From positions 5,146,001 to 5,210,000 of the forward strand of contig JBHGNT010000010.1 in assembly GCA_043228905.1 (NCBI GenBank): a stretch of DNA of 64,000 bases, written 5' to 3'. The position numbers and the translations under genes are program-made. The first letter of the stretch is position 1. Every line of letters starts with the position of its first letter. Source of the stretch: Azolla caroliniana. Lineage: Eukaryota > Polypodiophyta. Shown in pieces: positions 9,870 through 22,144 of the stretch. The notes under the pieces are model-generated. The model made no database searches. It was not told where the DNA came from and saw nothing but the letters and a program-made list of their open reading frames with translations.

Positions 9870-9980
9870 GAGCATGGACATGGACATGGGCATGGAACAG
9901 AGCATGGACATGTCACATGTCACATGGAAATGGAACAGGGCACGGGCACGGGCACGGGCACGGGCACGGACACGGACACG
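9870..9980. repeat. Hexamer repeats of GGACAT / GGGCAC type
   Basis: Imperfect ggacat/gggcat hexamers pass into a perfect run of gggcac and then ggacac units. The long plus- and minus-strand open frames here are made of these repeats and are not credible genes. Confidence 0.8.
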
Positions 9981-10145
9981 TGTAAACCCTCCCAAACACA
10001 TCTGGTTGCATCCCACGAACTGGGCAAAGCACAACACTCGAAAGGATATGGACATGGACGCGGACGCGGACATTGACACGTGTAAACCCTCCCAAACACA
10101 ACACTTTGCATCCCCACGAGCTGGGCAAAGCACACTCAAAAGGCT
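9975..10145. repeat. ~100-bp tandem duplication
   Basis: The segment from 9975 (gacacgtgtaaaccctccca) recurs at 10075, and both copies continue through a 'gggcaaagcac' motif. The second copy is slightly diverged. Confidence 0.8.
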
Positions 10146-10164
10146 CTCGCTCACCACATCGTGG

Positions 10165-10232
10165 CGCGGTGCGATCGATCCCTCGTTGCTCACACTTCGA
10201 TCCCTCGTTGCTCACACTTCGATCCCTCGGCA
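10165..10232. repeat. Short direct repeats 'gatccctcgttgctcacactt'
   Basis: About two and a half copies of a ~23-bp unit (cgatccctcgttgctcacac) follow the ~100-bp duplication. Confidence 0.75.
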
Positions 10233-10299
10233 TAGAAAGTGTGTCCATTCCGACACCTTTAAGAGCACATGTCTAGCCCTTGCCACCTTTTAATCAATA

Positions 10300-11458
10300 A
10301 AAAGGATTGATGTTGTAAAGGATAGCCAACTGTTTCTGGACGTGATTGTTCATCTTCTAGCATATCAGCCTCCATAGAATATGCCTCTAAACAATCAGCC
10401 AATCATTCGTGAATATCATCCCAAATGGTGCCAAACATATTGAGAGAGATTGGCATGTCGACTTACACTCTCCATGATAGTTCACATCGGACCCGAGAAG
10501 GAAGTAAAATGATTCAAACATCAACCTATTATAAAATGTTAATCCAATATAACATTTTGCCAAACATGTGAGATGCATAAAATCCATGAAAGAACATGCG
10601 GGATCAATTGTAAGGGTAATCCAAGTTGTGATTTGAATGGAATAAATATATGAGATTATTGATGAATGTGATGAACGCGACCTTGAAGTGCATGTATGTA
10701 GTAATGTATCATGGATCAACTATAACTCAACATCCATGGGGTAAATTTCAAGGAGTTTATTGCATATCGGCAAATGTTGTTGCATACTGTCTATAAATGA
10801 AGGCATGCGAAATACCATATTGCCTAAGTTATCGCGAGTCAAAGCTGCTTCATGGATCATGGATGTGCCACGTGATTGCACTGGACACTATCCATTGCTT
10901 TTACCTAAGAACTCGTGGTCGACAAAATATACCGAAAAGATGCATGTCAACTATTGATCCTTGTGATGCTTGATTTGTATATTGAAAGGTCCATGAGGAT
11001 ATTATATGTCTATGCATACCCCAAACATAACTTTTATAGTGAGCACCTCTGAACCATTGAATGAGTCTAACAAAGGCACCATGTAGTGATGTAAACAATG
11101 GTAGAAAATGTATCATGTCTTTATGTAGTTGTCTAAAAATGAATCATGATAAGATAGAACCATATATGATATATTTCGACAGAATCTGCGAAGAAAAGAG
11201 CTAAGTGTCCAACATATCTTTTGGGCATGAATACAGTGTTGGGAAACTTAATAGCAAACTCATGCCAAGAACTAGTTTACAAGTAACCAACTCTTGCAAA
11301 TGCACCAAATAGTGATGCAACCAAATCTTACAAAAGCTTGTGTCTTGGGAAGAGCCATAAGATGGAATCGTTTTCATTATACCTTGTTGAGATGCATATA
11401 GAGTATGCAACATGTCCTAAGAAATGGAGAAGAATAAAGAGTTTGGCAAATCGTTAAT
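10300..11458. other. Gene-free interval
   Basis: AT-rich sequence with only short open frames lacking recognisable domains. Possibly old transposon sequence, but nothing diagnostic is visible. Confidence 0.5.
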
Positions 11459-11471
11459 ACACACACACACA

Positions 11472-11521
<50 letters not shown>
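11459..11521. repeat. (AC)n(TC)n compound microsatellite
   Basis: About eight AC repeats followed by about 23 TC repeats. Confidence 0.95.
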
Positions 11522-11523
<2 letters not shown>

Positions 11524-11525
11524 AT

Positions 11526-11895
11526 AATTACCTTACCCTAGTGATAAGTTGTTACACTACAAGCACTACGTCTTGGGTTCGAAACCAAATTTCTCAGCTC
11601 TCTATTCGATACTATTTACATATCTCTTCAATTACTAGATGCTTATTTTTTGTTATAATTAACTTACCCTAGTGGTAAATTGTTACACTACGTCTTGGGT
11701 TCAAAATCTAATTTTCTCACCTCTTTATTAGATACTTCTTACATATCTCTTAATTCACTACATGCCACTATGAAATGTAGGGGTAATCTTGGATTTGAAA
11801 CCCAAATTTCTCATCTCTTTATTACTCCATATATATCTCTTATTTTACTAGATGCCACTATGGAATGTAGGGGTCAACCCATGACCACATGGTCT
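11526..11895 (+). repeat. Three diverged tandem copies of a SINE-like sequence
   Basis: Copies at about 11526-11644, 11659-11767 and 11790-11895 share 'cttaccctagtg(g/a)taa', 'ctacgtcttgggttc' and an 'acatatctctt' tail. The first has a near B-box (ggttcgaaacc) preceded by an A-box-like segment, which suggests a tRNA-derived SINE head. Family not identified. Confidence 0.5.
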
Positions 11896-12215
11896 CCATT
11901 GGGCAACCTTACCAACTCCATAGATATCTCTTACCGATGCAAAGTGCCCTATGGTTACATTTATGTAGTAGCAGAGAGCTTATCTAAAGGTTGTTGGTTA
12001 AGCACCCATTGGTAAATGGATCATAATATCTTTCAAGTGACGTGGAAACTAACCAAGATGGCCATTCTTATCCACCCTAGTCGACTATCCATAGGCATGC
12101 ATGCCAATGGGGGATTGCGGAGATGAGTCTTTGGGAATGAAATGATCATACTCTAACTTGATTTAGTCCATGAAAATTTTCACTTCACACAGTTTTGAGG
12201 ATATAGTACTACATG

Positions 12216-12533
12216 TAAGAATCGACAACGGTTCAAATTTGGGTTAATCGGATTGTCCTTGTCCAAACCAAACTAGTTAAGCCTTAACCGGTTTGGGAGT
12301 TTCCAAACTTGAACCAAACCAGTTTAGGATTTGGTTTAGCCAAGCTGATAAGGTTTGACCAGTTTGGAAACCAGTTTGGCCCAAATCAGTTCAGTTCAAC
12401 TTGAGCCATCCCAAAACGAGCTCAAACCGGTTAAGGAAGCTCAAGCCCAAAATGAATCGAACCGAACCACCAAACCGTTTAAAAAAGGGTTACGGTTCGG
12501 TTCAGGCTTAAGTTGAGTTGTTGTCGATTCCTA
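12216..12533. mobile_element. 318-bp hAT-type MITE
   Basis: Terminal inverted repeats read TAAGAATCGACAAC at the left and TAGGAATCGACAAC (reverse complement) at the right. The flanking 8-mers actacatg (12208-12215) and actttatg (12534-12541) match at 6 of 8 positions, consistent with an old 8-bp hAT target duplication. The interior is rich in AACCGGTTT/CCAAACC motifs and contains no gene. Confidence 0.72.
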
Positions 12534-12541
12534 ACTTTATG

Positions 12542-14540
12542 TGGATGATGAAGTTCTCTTCTCATGTTGGATGGTGCACAACAATATACAGGGACTCTCA
12601 AGTCATTTTGTGATCACAATGGTTAGGTGTTTACCTTCCAAAAGATCAAGATCATGCTTCTCTAAGATAATATAGTAAAAGAAGCCTCTCATTACTTACA
12701 AATTACAATAATGCACCCTCAATGTTGCTTGGAGCTTTAAACGCCTCGTGCTTGAAGTCCTTCTTAATTACAACTAATCAAGGAAAAGGGCTTTATAAAG
12801 TATATTGTATTTGAAATATGTGAGTTGTGGTTGGGAAAAACTTTATAAAGTATCTCAATGAGATTGCAAAAGTATAGGGGAAAAACACAATATGGTGTAG
12901 CAATAAATCTTAGGTTTTACAACTATAGGATCGTGAGTGGAAGCTTGACACAATGGCCCTTAATTGTAGTTGCATTATTCGTTGTAGATTTGAGAGTTGA
13001 GACCATAAACACAAAAGGCGATGTTTTTAAAATTGCATTTGTTGTAAGTATAATTACAATTAACGTTTTCAATTTGAGTTTAGACATTGCCATAAATAAC
13101 ATCGAATCTTTTTAATTCGAGATCATATAATTCATTGTGAACAACAACACATTAATATACACTAACTTTTCTCTGTAAAGGGTGGGAATTTCATTTTTCA
13201 CAATCAACTTGTTGAAAGCGTAACAATGGCTTTGTCGCAATGGCAATGCGGACAAAATAGACGGGCTCTGCATGTCAATGTACAATCATGTCTAACAAGC
13301 ATCAAGACATCAAGAGTAGTATTATATTTCTAGACCCAAAAACATGCAAGTGGATATTCCATAGGGTATACATCCAATATTTAAATCTCAAAGACGAAAC
13401 AAAAAAAGAGAAGATAGAACCCAACAAGCTCTGACATGTTTTTAAAAAAATAATATAAAAAACGAGGATGTTTTGTACAAAGAAAAGCTCATGTATCGAA
13501 TACCCTTGACAAAATGTAGAACTCAACCTCACTCTGAATTGTGTAAGAGGAGCGTATTTGGTAATACCAGTTCCACACAAATATAGCTCTATTTTCCTTT
13601 GCTTTACATAAGGCATGAAAAGTGCAAACTTATTGGGAGGTGTTTTGTTATTTTTTCCCTCATGTTTTAAAATGCCTCTAAGAAAAGTGATGTTATTTTG
13701 CTTACAGAAATATGCCTTTTGTGTCTATCATGCAAATATGGCTGATTCATTCATTCATAAAGACACATAGTTTCTAATGGCAAAATATGCACTCTGGTGT
13801 GGTCAACTAGCATCACGGTCCACATTATTGGTTAGTGCATATTGAGGTTTGATTTGTCTTAGGTATAACTCAATGTAACCTAATATATATGTATTAAAAA
13901 ATGTCGAAGAAGGTTGCATAGAGTGTTCATATGTCAGTGTTGAAATATAACAACTATAACACAAAAGACGGGTCATTTTCTGAATGACAAAAGTTATGAT
14001 ATTTTCAACTTGTACAATGTTTGCATATTTGAGAAACATAAGCAATAGATAAAAAGAGATCTATCTCTATATATAAGCTGATCGAAATCTGTGTTGCATA
14101 ATGACATGATACCATTTATATTATCAGATGACCATATTTAAAAGAAGAAAAACAATTTTTCAAAATGAAGTTCATAAATGAATAGAAAGAAACACTCTTA
14201 AACATTGAACCATCTTTTTCTTTTTTCCCCTCTCGCTATGACAATGAAATCATTACAATAATTGAAAAGATGAAACTTTGGTTTTGGCATGTGGTTTCCT
14301 TGGACTTTTTTTGGTCAGTTGAAAGTAGGAATTTCTTTCCTTTTTTTATGTTTGAGTATCCATGTTGACATTGTTGTCTTGATCTGGTAGCTCAGGTCAT
14401 CACCTTGTAAGACAAAAGGGTTGCTTCAAGAGCCAATCAACCCCCCATTACAAGAAAGGCAAAACAATATCTAAGTTGCCCTTAATCATTCAATGGCTCT
14501 TACTGTAAAGCAGACAAAAATGAACGGAGATACTTGCATC
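12542..14540. other. Gene-free interval downstream of the PLP enzyme gene
   Basis: AT-rich sequence with only short uninformative open frames. The first few hundred bases left of 14541 would contain the 3' UTR of the minus-strand gene. No poly(A) signal can be assigned with confidence. Confidence 0.5.
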
Positions 14541-17500
14541 TCATTTTTTGTCAAGAAATTCTAAACCTTTTGCACTCGGCACAAGGTTTAGTTTTGCAAG
14601 ATATTCAGTGTTGTAGAACTTGCTAAGATGCCGCAATCCACTATCACAAAGAATTGTTACAATGGTGTGTCCAGGTCCTAACATCTGAGCAACATGATAT
14701 GCACCCACGCAATTCATTGCAGATGAGCTCCCAAGAAATAGTCCCTCGTTCTTCATCAGATACCTGAACAGTAAAACAATTATGCCCTGTGTTAGACATC
14801 CTTTTTACACTGTACGGTGTTAGTGTTGCACAAAGTATTTGTAGAATATATTGTATCCAGAGAAGTCATTACAGCAAATCAAAGATGACACAACACTTAA
14901 GATGTAATCACTTGTTTGGTCTTATTGACCATTTTGGCCCATTTTGGTCTTAGTAGTAAAGCACATTCAACAAAGTTTAGAAAAACAATTCCCCTATTTA
15001 TAGAAAAAACATGCACCTACCCCATTCATCTATTCTTAGAAAATAAATTAATTTGGAGAAGAAAAGAAACTATGGATTCAGCCTTTTTCAATTTACTAAT
15101 CTATAGAATTACTTACTAGAAAACATTTACTCCACCTTTTTATCTGTACTAAACAATAGATTTACTTGCTAGCTTCACTTTTTTATCCTTACATTCAGCC
15201 CGAACAGAAACTATTTAAACTTGGGGACCTTAAAGCAATAGGTTGCAATTCAGCAGTTACAAAAACAATTCCGACTTGTGAATTTTCATGAAACAGATAG
15301 ACGCCACTACATCAAAATATAATAGAGCTCAAAATTAAAGGTAGCAGATGTAAGATTCTGAGAGGACCTTGACATTTCCACAGCTTCCCGGTCAGTCCCT
15401 TGAAAAGCTCCATCTAATTGAGCAAGCTTGAAATTCTCAGTCAGTCGATTTATTCCAATGCCCTCCGTGACTGTATCAAAGGGGTTTTTCAATCTCTTCC
15501 CTTCAGCTTCTTCACGCGCATACATAACTCCCCGTGTAACACGATTAAACAAGGCTGAACCAGGAGGGTCTATTAAGAAACACTTTATGTCTTTATCTTT
15601 CTCCTGTCTTAACACAACAAATTTGTCAGAACTTTCAGAGCACAGGGTATCCCTCAGTCTTCAACAGTTTACTACCCTACAAATGAAGTATTTTTGGAAT
15701 AGCTAGGCCTATTAGCACAAACATCCCAAATGTTGGGAATCGTTTAGTATTTTTCCCTTACTATAAATTTGCACTTGCAAAATTTAAAAATCTCCTGTCA
15801 ATTGTAACCTTATCGCGGAAAACCTGGAACTTCAAGAATTTCTAGATGAAAAACATTCCAAATTTGACAAAGTTTTCCTTACAGACAATTTTCCAGTTAA
15901 GACATATTTTGGTATTTTTTCCTTATTTTGAAATCGCCATATTTGAAAATTACCTTTGAATTGTAGCCTTAATATGGAATAACCTGGAATTTCCAAGATT
16001 TTCTAGAAGGAAACTTTCAAATTTCGATGAAAATTTCCAAATTAAATGATGGTTTTCAACTTTTTGCAAGATGGGAAACCAAAGAGAAATACATCAACAA
16101 AATTAACCTTTAAAAATCGAGACACACCAGCTATTGTACCCCCGGTACCAGCTGCGGCAACAAATGCATCAAGTTTGCCACCTGTTTGTGCCCAAATCTC
16201 TGGTCCAGTCCCGTAATAATGAGCTCTAAAATTTGCTAGATTCTCAAATTGGTCGGCAAAAAAGCCCCCTTTGCATGTATCTTGTTCATGTAGTGAAGAT
16301 TCAGGGTTTTCCTTCAAATAATTATGTACAGGCTTATCTGAATTGAGCTCCAAATTAAATGAAGAAAATTCATACTTTAACTCGTTTCCACTATTTAGAG
16401 GCATGGCCTTTTTATAAGAAGCTTCTGCAGATGCTGCTTTTCTTCTTGCAATATTTACAAAATGATCCTTGTGAGAAATAGAGACTGGTCTAACTCTCTC
16501 TACAATGGCACCAAGAGCTTCCAGAATCTGTGCCTGAGGAATAGAGATGCAATGTTAGGCTCTCAATACTTGTAATAAAATATTATTTTGTAGCAAGAGT
16601 TAAATGCTCCAAGAAGTGAAAATTATGTATTTCTTCATGAGAAAAGTACAGCCGTTTGAACTTTTTTCTTTGTGATATGTATTATTTCATCAAACTATAA
16701 AATTTCCACTTTCACAAGGATATCCATGTTTCCCTTGTTTTTCAAATTTGAGCTTTAATATTGCATCAACTTGAACCTCAGGACTCTTAACCAATTACAT
16801 TAGGGTTCAAATAGTAGGCTCACATCTACATATTGATAAGTCTGACTCCAAAAATTTTATTCTGAGGTTTTAGCAAAAAACACCCTAGCTTCAACTTGAT
16901 TATCTCTTCATTATGATATAAAGAGGTAAATATTAACTCGCAAACAATAAATATCACTGCATTTTCAAGACTGAATTATAAAAGCATAATCTGACCCTTG
17001 GCGCTCAACATTTATGCTGATTAACACCTATTGCAAGCATTATTCTCCACCTATAAACTATTTGATATTCAATAAACCACAACACCCACATAAACATTAC
17101 AATATATGTGCAGCAGAAACAAAAAATTATTGAGGATACTAAGAAAGGGGGAACCTTCTCAATGGCTGCATCATCTGGAATAACTACATGACACTGACAG
17201 CCATATGCCGCAGCAACTGTTGCAATACTGATTGCAGTACTTCCTGCACTTCCCTCTGTTATGATACCTCCAACACGAAGCTTCCCAGATTCCATTGCCT
17301 ATAAATAAATTTTGAACACATTTCTCACTCTGGACCTTCACCTACAATTTCTTCTCCTACCTATCTATTTATCTATCAACATCTTAATCTACAGATACAT
17401 CACACGGTCTCCATCTCGTCATTTCTTCCATAGTAGTGATCAGCAATAACTCAATACTACATACTTGACCTCTATACACCCATTACTTTTCTTCCATCTA

Positions 17501-18395
17501 TCTACCTATCCCCATGCATGCATCCATCTATCTATCCATCCATATATTCATACATACAAAGACTCCATCCACCTAGTCTTCTCTTCTGCTTCAAATCCTA
17601 TCTATCTATCTATCCATCTATAAATCTATCAATCAGTACCACAAAAATATATCTCCTACCTCTTCAATTATCCGGACAGCTACTCTGTCTTTGATGCTCC
17701 CGCCAGGACTAAGAAACTCTGCTTTTCCCAGAATCTGAAAATCCAAGTTATCTTTCCAAATCTCATCAAATGTGGCAAAGAGGAATTTTGAATTGTTACC
17801 AAAAACGCCAACAAAGAGCCAGAAATATTTTGAATTACATATGGAAATGGTCACAAAGCTTTTGAATTACTAGTTGTAATTGACGCTAGCCTATTAATTT
17901 ACTAAAGAAAAATGTCACAAAGCTTTTGAGCTACCAGCCTTGGAGCGAAATGCTAAAAATGCAGTGCCACTAAACTTTTGCGTAACAAAAAAGAAAATAT
18001 GACGGAAGAAGCACAAAGCTTTCGAATTACCAAACGAAATGTCAACCAACTGCCACAAAAGAAAAAAAAAAAAAAAAAAATCGAAAAAAGGAAAAGAAAA
18101 CCCATTCTGCAGTTTCCCGTTTAGTCTTTTTTTCTACCTCACATCCAGTTGCGAGGGACAAGCTATCGATTCTTATCAGAGGAGTGTTTCCGATGGCTTC
18201 TAAGACGCCGCCTCTGTTCTTCTTCGTTCTCCGTTTCGCTACTGCTCTGCTTTTTCCTCTTCTTCTTGTGGCTAGGGACGCGAGGGAGAAACATCCATAG
18301 GTCGCAAAAACAGAGGCAGCAAGACCTGCAGCAACCAAGAGGGAGAGGGAGAGGGAGAGAGAGAGGGGAAGGAGGCCTACTCTGTTTTCCTTCAT
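14541..18395 (-). CDS. PLP-dependent enzyme, cysteine synthase-like (fold type II), 6 exons
   Basis: Predicted CDS exons (minus): 18138-18395, 17660-17734, 17155-17298, 16108-16533, 15368-15603, 14541-14763. All junctions are GT-AG and phases agree, giving 453 aa. Residues ~6-36 are a hydrophobic leader followed by an Arg/Lys-rich stretch, suggesting an organelle-targeting or membrane-anchor segment. The family signature IGNTPLIRI lies at ~68-76. PGGSIKDR at ~96-103 carries the Schiff-base lysine (~K101). The substrate loop is TEGSAGST (~125-132) instead of the TSGNTG of true O-acetylserine sulfhydrylases. The phosphate-binding loop GTGGT is at ~288-292 and GLFLGSSSAMN at ~387-397. A ~50-residue insertion sits before the GTGGT domain. 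This matches the plant/fungal branch of cysteine-synthase-like proteins; the substrate is uncertain. The ATG at 18395 was chosen because upstream sequence is CT/GA-rich UTR; an in-frame ATG at 18527 would add a low-complexity Glu/Arg tract. Confidence 0.9.
17520..17640. repeat. ATCT/ATCC microsatellite in intron 2 of the PLP enzyme gene
   Basis: Interrupted tatctatc/catccatc repeats within the intron between exons 2 and 3. Confidence 0.75.
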
Positions 18396-18530
18396 TCTCT
18401 CTGTTCTCCTTCTCCTTTTCCTTCTTCTTCTTCTGCTTCTTCTTCTTCTTTCTTCTTCTTCTCCTTCTTTTGTGGTTTGTGGAAACCATTTAAACCGATC
18501 TCTGTCTATTTGGGCATTTTGTGTCATGAA
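18396..18530 (-). promoter_or_regulatory. GA/GAA-rich 5' leader of the PLP enzyme gene
   Basis: On the minus strand the sequence before the start codon is a long purine tract (AGAAGAAG, GAAGGAGAAG). CT/GA-rich leaders are common in plant 5' UTRs. A TATA box was not assigned. Confidence 0.45.
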
Positions 18531-18906
18531 ATCTCTCTATTTTGGTGTAAACACAACCAGATAAGGCAAAACCCCAAATTAAAACTCTCCAAATGAAGAC
18601 CTATACAACAAGTCGCAATTTAAAGTGCCCAAATTGCGTTTCAAGAATTACCACCATCCGTAATCAGAGTTGTGTGTTTTCCATTCTTGTTCAGCCTTAA
18701 ATGATAGCCATTGAAGAGACTAAACGAAGCCATGATACAAGAGATTTTAGTAGTCACTTGTAAAAGCGGCATTTGACCTTGTAGAAGACAATCAACCCAT
18801 GGCTGCTCTTCTATTTGTAGAGGTAAAGGGCCTTGCATCAAACTTATATTTTGTCTTCGTTCATAAATAAACTCATGATTGGGCAAGATGCTTAATAATC
18901 GTCACT

Positions 18907-20121
18907 ATTAGAGACATGAACTAATGTAAGCATTAGATAAGGATAGAATATAGATCTAGATAGAAAGGAGATAGAGAAAGAAGGGTGTCGATCCACCCGA
19001 CCACCCCCGAGCGAAGGGATCGACTTAAGAGATAAGGAGGTATACTTATTAGTGCAACGTCAGGTACAATATCTATATGATGGTCTATATTACGTTTAGG
19101 AGGTAACCCATCTGGTAGTTCACTCGGAAAAACATCACGAAAATCATTTAAGATTCCATCAAGTTGTTGTTGTTCAAAATATGGTAATTGAACCGAGACA
19201 TTGTCGATATTATAAACGTGAATGTCCGGATCAAGTACACAATAAAATAGAGTAGAACAAGACAACTCGGACATTGATGGAGAGGAAACAATCGAGAGTG
19301 ATTGTTTTTTTACACATTGAATAAAATGAGTACAATCGTTCAGTACAAATGTAATTGAATGATGAACCCAATCAATAGATAAAGAAGAGTTTTTATTATA
19401 GAACCAAGGATAACCCAGTATTACATCAGTGGTACAAAGATTCATCACATGGAAGTCTACTTCCTCTATATAAGTGTCAATAGAAATTCCTAATGAATGA
19501 ATCGCCCCGTTGATGTATTGTACTCTTCCATCAGCCAAGTGCACCGTATAGGTGTGATCACTTATGGTGGGTTGGATTCCCCATATCTGAACCAAACGAT
19601 CATTCACAAAGTTGTGTGAGCTTCCCGAATCAAACAAAAATTGTACGGGTGATCCATTGATATACCCGTTTGCACGTAGTAAATCATTGGGACCTAATAC
19701 ATAGTGAGGGAAAGAACATTGACAATTACTTAAATGATGTGTATAGACCTGAAGGACATTAGGAATCTAACCTTTATGGTCTGCAGCTTTAGCTTTGCTG
19801 TCGTGCACTTTCCGTTGGAGTTTTCGACATTGCTCTTTTGTATGACCCTTCTTTTTGCAGAATACGCAAAAAGGATGTTGTCGCTTACAATCGCAATCCA
19901 TGAATTCGTTGGGTGTCTTGCATTTCCCAACGAATTGCGACTGCTTAGTCCCGGGCGCTTCGTTGGGTTTGTTGTGGTCCTTCTTCGAAGTGCGTTGATA
20001 GCGAAGAACTATTTCAACGGCCCCTTCTTTACACTCTCGTTTAACCCTCACACTTATCCACGTGTATAGAATACTACGGTAAATTCTCACCACGGGATAT
20101 TATATGGTCATGCCCGTAACA
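18907..20121 (-). mobile_element. 1,215-bp internally deleted derivative of the chromovirus family
   Basis: Outer ends match the LTR ends of the full element at 36388-43405 (starts TATTA, ends GCCCGTAACA on plus), and the insertion is flanked by a perfect 5-bp duplication GTCAC (18902-18906 and 20122-20126). Inside, an LTR piece (18907-19023) joins directly to protease/RT-leader sequence. The other side joins the gag zinc-knuckle region (to about 20022) to the last ~100 bp of the other LTR. The left junction falls in GGATCGA (19017-19023), present at both parental positions. All of RT, RNase H, integrase, the gag start, PBS and PPT are missing. Confidence 0.9.
18937..20069 (-). pseudogene. 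Gag zinc knuckle-protease fragment of the deleted chromovirus
   Basis: Carries the end of gag with the CX2CX4HX4C knuckle, then the protease motif [13 protein letters not shown] and the linker toward RT, closely matching residues ~230-565 of the 1477-aa polyprotein. The frame breaks near 19690-19770, and the 3' end reads into LTR sequence at the deletion junction. Not functional by itself. Confidence 0.85.
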
Positions 20122-20126
20122 GTCAC

Positions 20127-21839
20127 ACTTCAACAAACTCTAAAATTCTTTGAGATTGAGCATCAAATATATCTCCCACCTCTTTGACTCCCAAATGAAA
20201 CAATTGATTAAAGTGAGAGTATAATATCTCTTGTCCAGGCCAATATAATAGCCAAGAAGACACAAGTAGATATTTTTGCAAAGAATTACAATGCCTTCTA
20301 TTAAATTATGGTTTCCATACAAATAATGTGAGCGCTTCATGCCATGATCGCTTCTCGTTGCGAGATGGTTCCACGCAACCCATGTGATTCCCATCTTATT
20401 CCTCTTTCTCCACCACAAATATCAAAGAGGTTGCAAAATGGAATACAAAGCTTTATTTGCCTTTAGCAACAATGGCAAGTAATATATTGTACAACCTTTA
20501 AGCATATGTGAAATAGCAAAGTTTGTGACTTCCAATACATTAACTTATCCCTTCACTCGTTAGACGTTAATTCAATCAATTGACCATTTGTGACATCCAT
20601 TCCCAATGGATACCCCAAGTGCAAAAAAAAAGAGCCTTGATGATGGATCCCGTGAGGGCAATATCTGTGTAATTCCCTAGTAAGCATTACTTAGGACACC
20701 ACATCTTGTCCTAATAAAAATATGAGGCGAGACATACGTGGTCCAAAGCTCGTTTTATGTATTAACATGATCATACCATCTCTCCAAATCTAATTGTACC
20801 ATAATAATTCTTGATGAGTGTGTCAATTCTAATTCATGGCCATTTGAAATCTAACATATTATGCAATCTATTCTTACCTTTAATGAAATCGTATTGGGTG
20901 GGGTGTATCAACTATTACAAATATTGTTGAACTATTTGCCAAGTCCCAATTTGTAAATATCTTACACAAACCCCCATCAAAGCAATAGGTTGTCATTAAT
21001 GAAATGACTCGAGTGATGTCACATAAATAACTAATTTAATGTGACCAACCTTCCATGCTTGAGGCGCACAACCAGAATCCCAACAAAGTTGAAACATTAA
21101 AGCTAGGAACCCATTTAAAATGTTGGAATAACGCTTAAAAACTTCATTTGTCAAGCCATCCCAACCAATGCTCTTACCATTAGGAAGATGCCTTAAAACT
21201 ATGCCTATATCATCCTTTGTAAAATTTGTATCCAATTCATGACTAAAGAGGTCATGCATACGTCCGACCACATCATAAAATTCAACGTGGCTTTAATCAC
21301 CTCATTTTCATAAACAATTGTGGGTCAATCAACTCCCTAAAGTGAACACATATTGAAATTATTGCAATAGGATCCACTATAAATTCATCCCCTTACTTCC
21401 CATGTACTACATTAGATCGAGTATAAGCAAGATGTAGTGCATGAAGAAACAAATGAGATTGACACTTATTTCTATTAGCCCATCCTTGAGGTGTCACATA
21501 GCATAATGATAACTTTAACATTGCCACCAAGAAATAGTGGCTTGCAAATATTGATTATGAATATCCAAAATCTCCTCATCTAATGGGTCATATATCAATA
21601 ATACAATACACCTAGATAGAACTTGTGGGAATCATTGAAGAAGACATTGTTGCCGTTGGGCATTAGTTAACGCATACATAAGATGAATTATCTTAATGTT
21701 TCATAAACCTGCATCTCATGCTCTTATTGCTTTATTATCCACTTCTGAAAGTTCGCCAAAATTTGCTCCATGTGATAATCAAAGTGAGGTTGAAACAAAA
21801 GAGAATAGTTAACACATTGCATGATTGCGAACCTCAAAA
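20127..21839 (-). pseudogene. L1-like LINE ORF2 remnant (reverse-transcriptase part)
   Basis: On the minus strand, 20996-21271 encodes LRHLPNGKSIGWDGLTNEVF and CWDSGCAPQAWKVGHIKL, typical of the N-terminal part of plant L1-type RT. Around 20340-20420, KMGITWVAWNHLA resembles the segment after the polymerase domain. Between these are many stops and frameshifts. The endonuclease half is on the other side of the retrotransposon nest (54977 onward), so the LINE was split by that insertion. Confidence 0.75.
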
Positions 21840-22102
21840 TGTCGAGAACTATCCGTCCCCTATGCACAACGCTCGGCCACAACTGAGCTTAGAATCATAC
21901 ACAAAAAATGGGAATGAATGCATGACATAGTGAAGAGAAGAGTACACAGGATGTTTACGTGGAAAACCCAAACTAGGGAAAAACCACGACAGCCCACAGG
22001 CTGCAAACTATCACTATGTTACAGTGTACAACACGCCGAGGCAACAACCTCGAGCTTTCTATCTTCGCCACAGGCGGCGGTTACAACAGAGGCAACAACC
22101 TC

Positions 22103-22144
<42 letters not shown>

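Noticed and set aside
9732-10293. Open frames of 110-140 codons with Met-Asp or Arg-Ala repeats
   Set aside because: They are translations of hexamer and 100-bp tandem repeats, present in nearly every frame.
12858-13115. 85-codon hydrophobic open frame
   Set aside because: AT-rich, without homology or gene context; it is likely a chance frame.
18149-18493. Phe/Leu/Ser-rich plus-strand frame over exon 1 of the PLP enzyme gene
   Set aside because: It is the antisense of a GA-rich leader and coding exon, with low-complexity composition.
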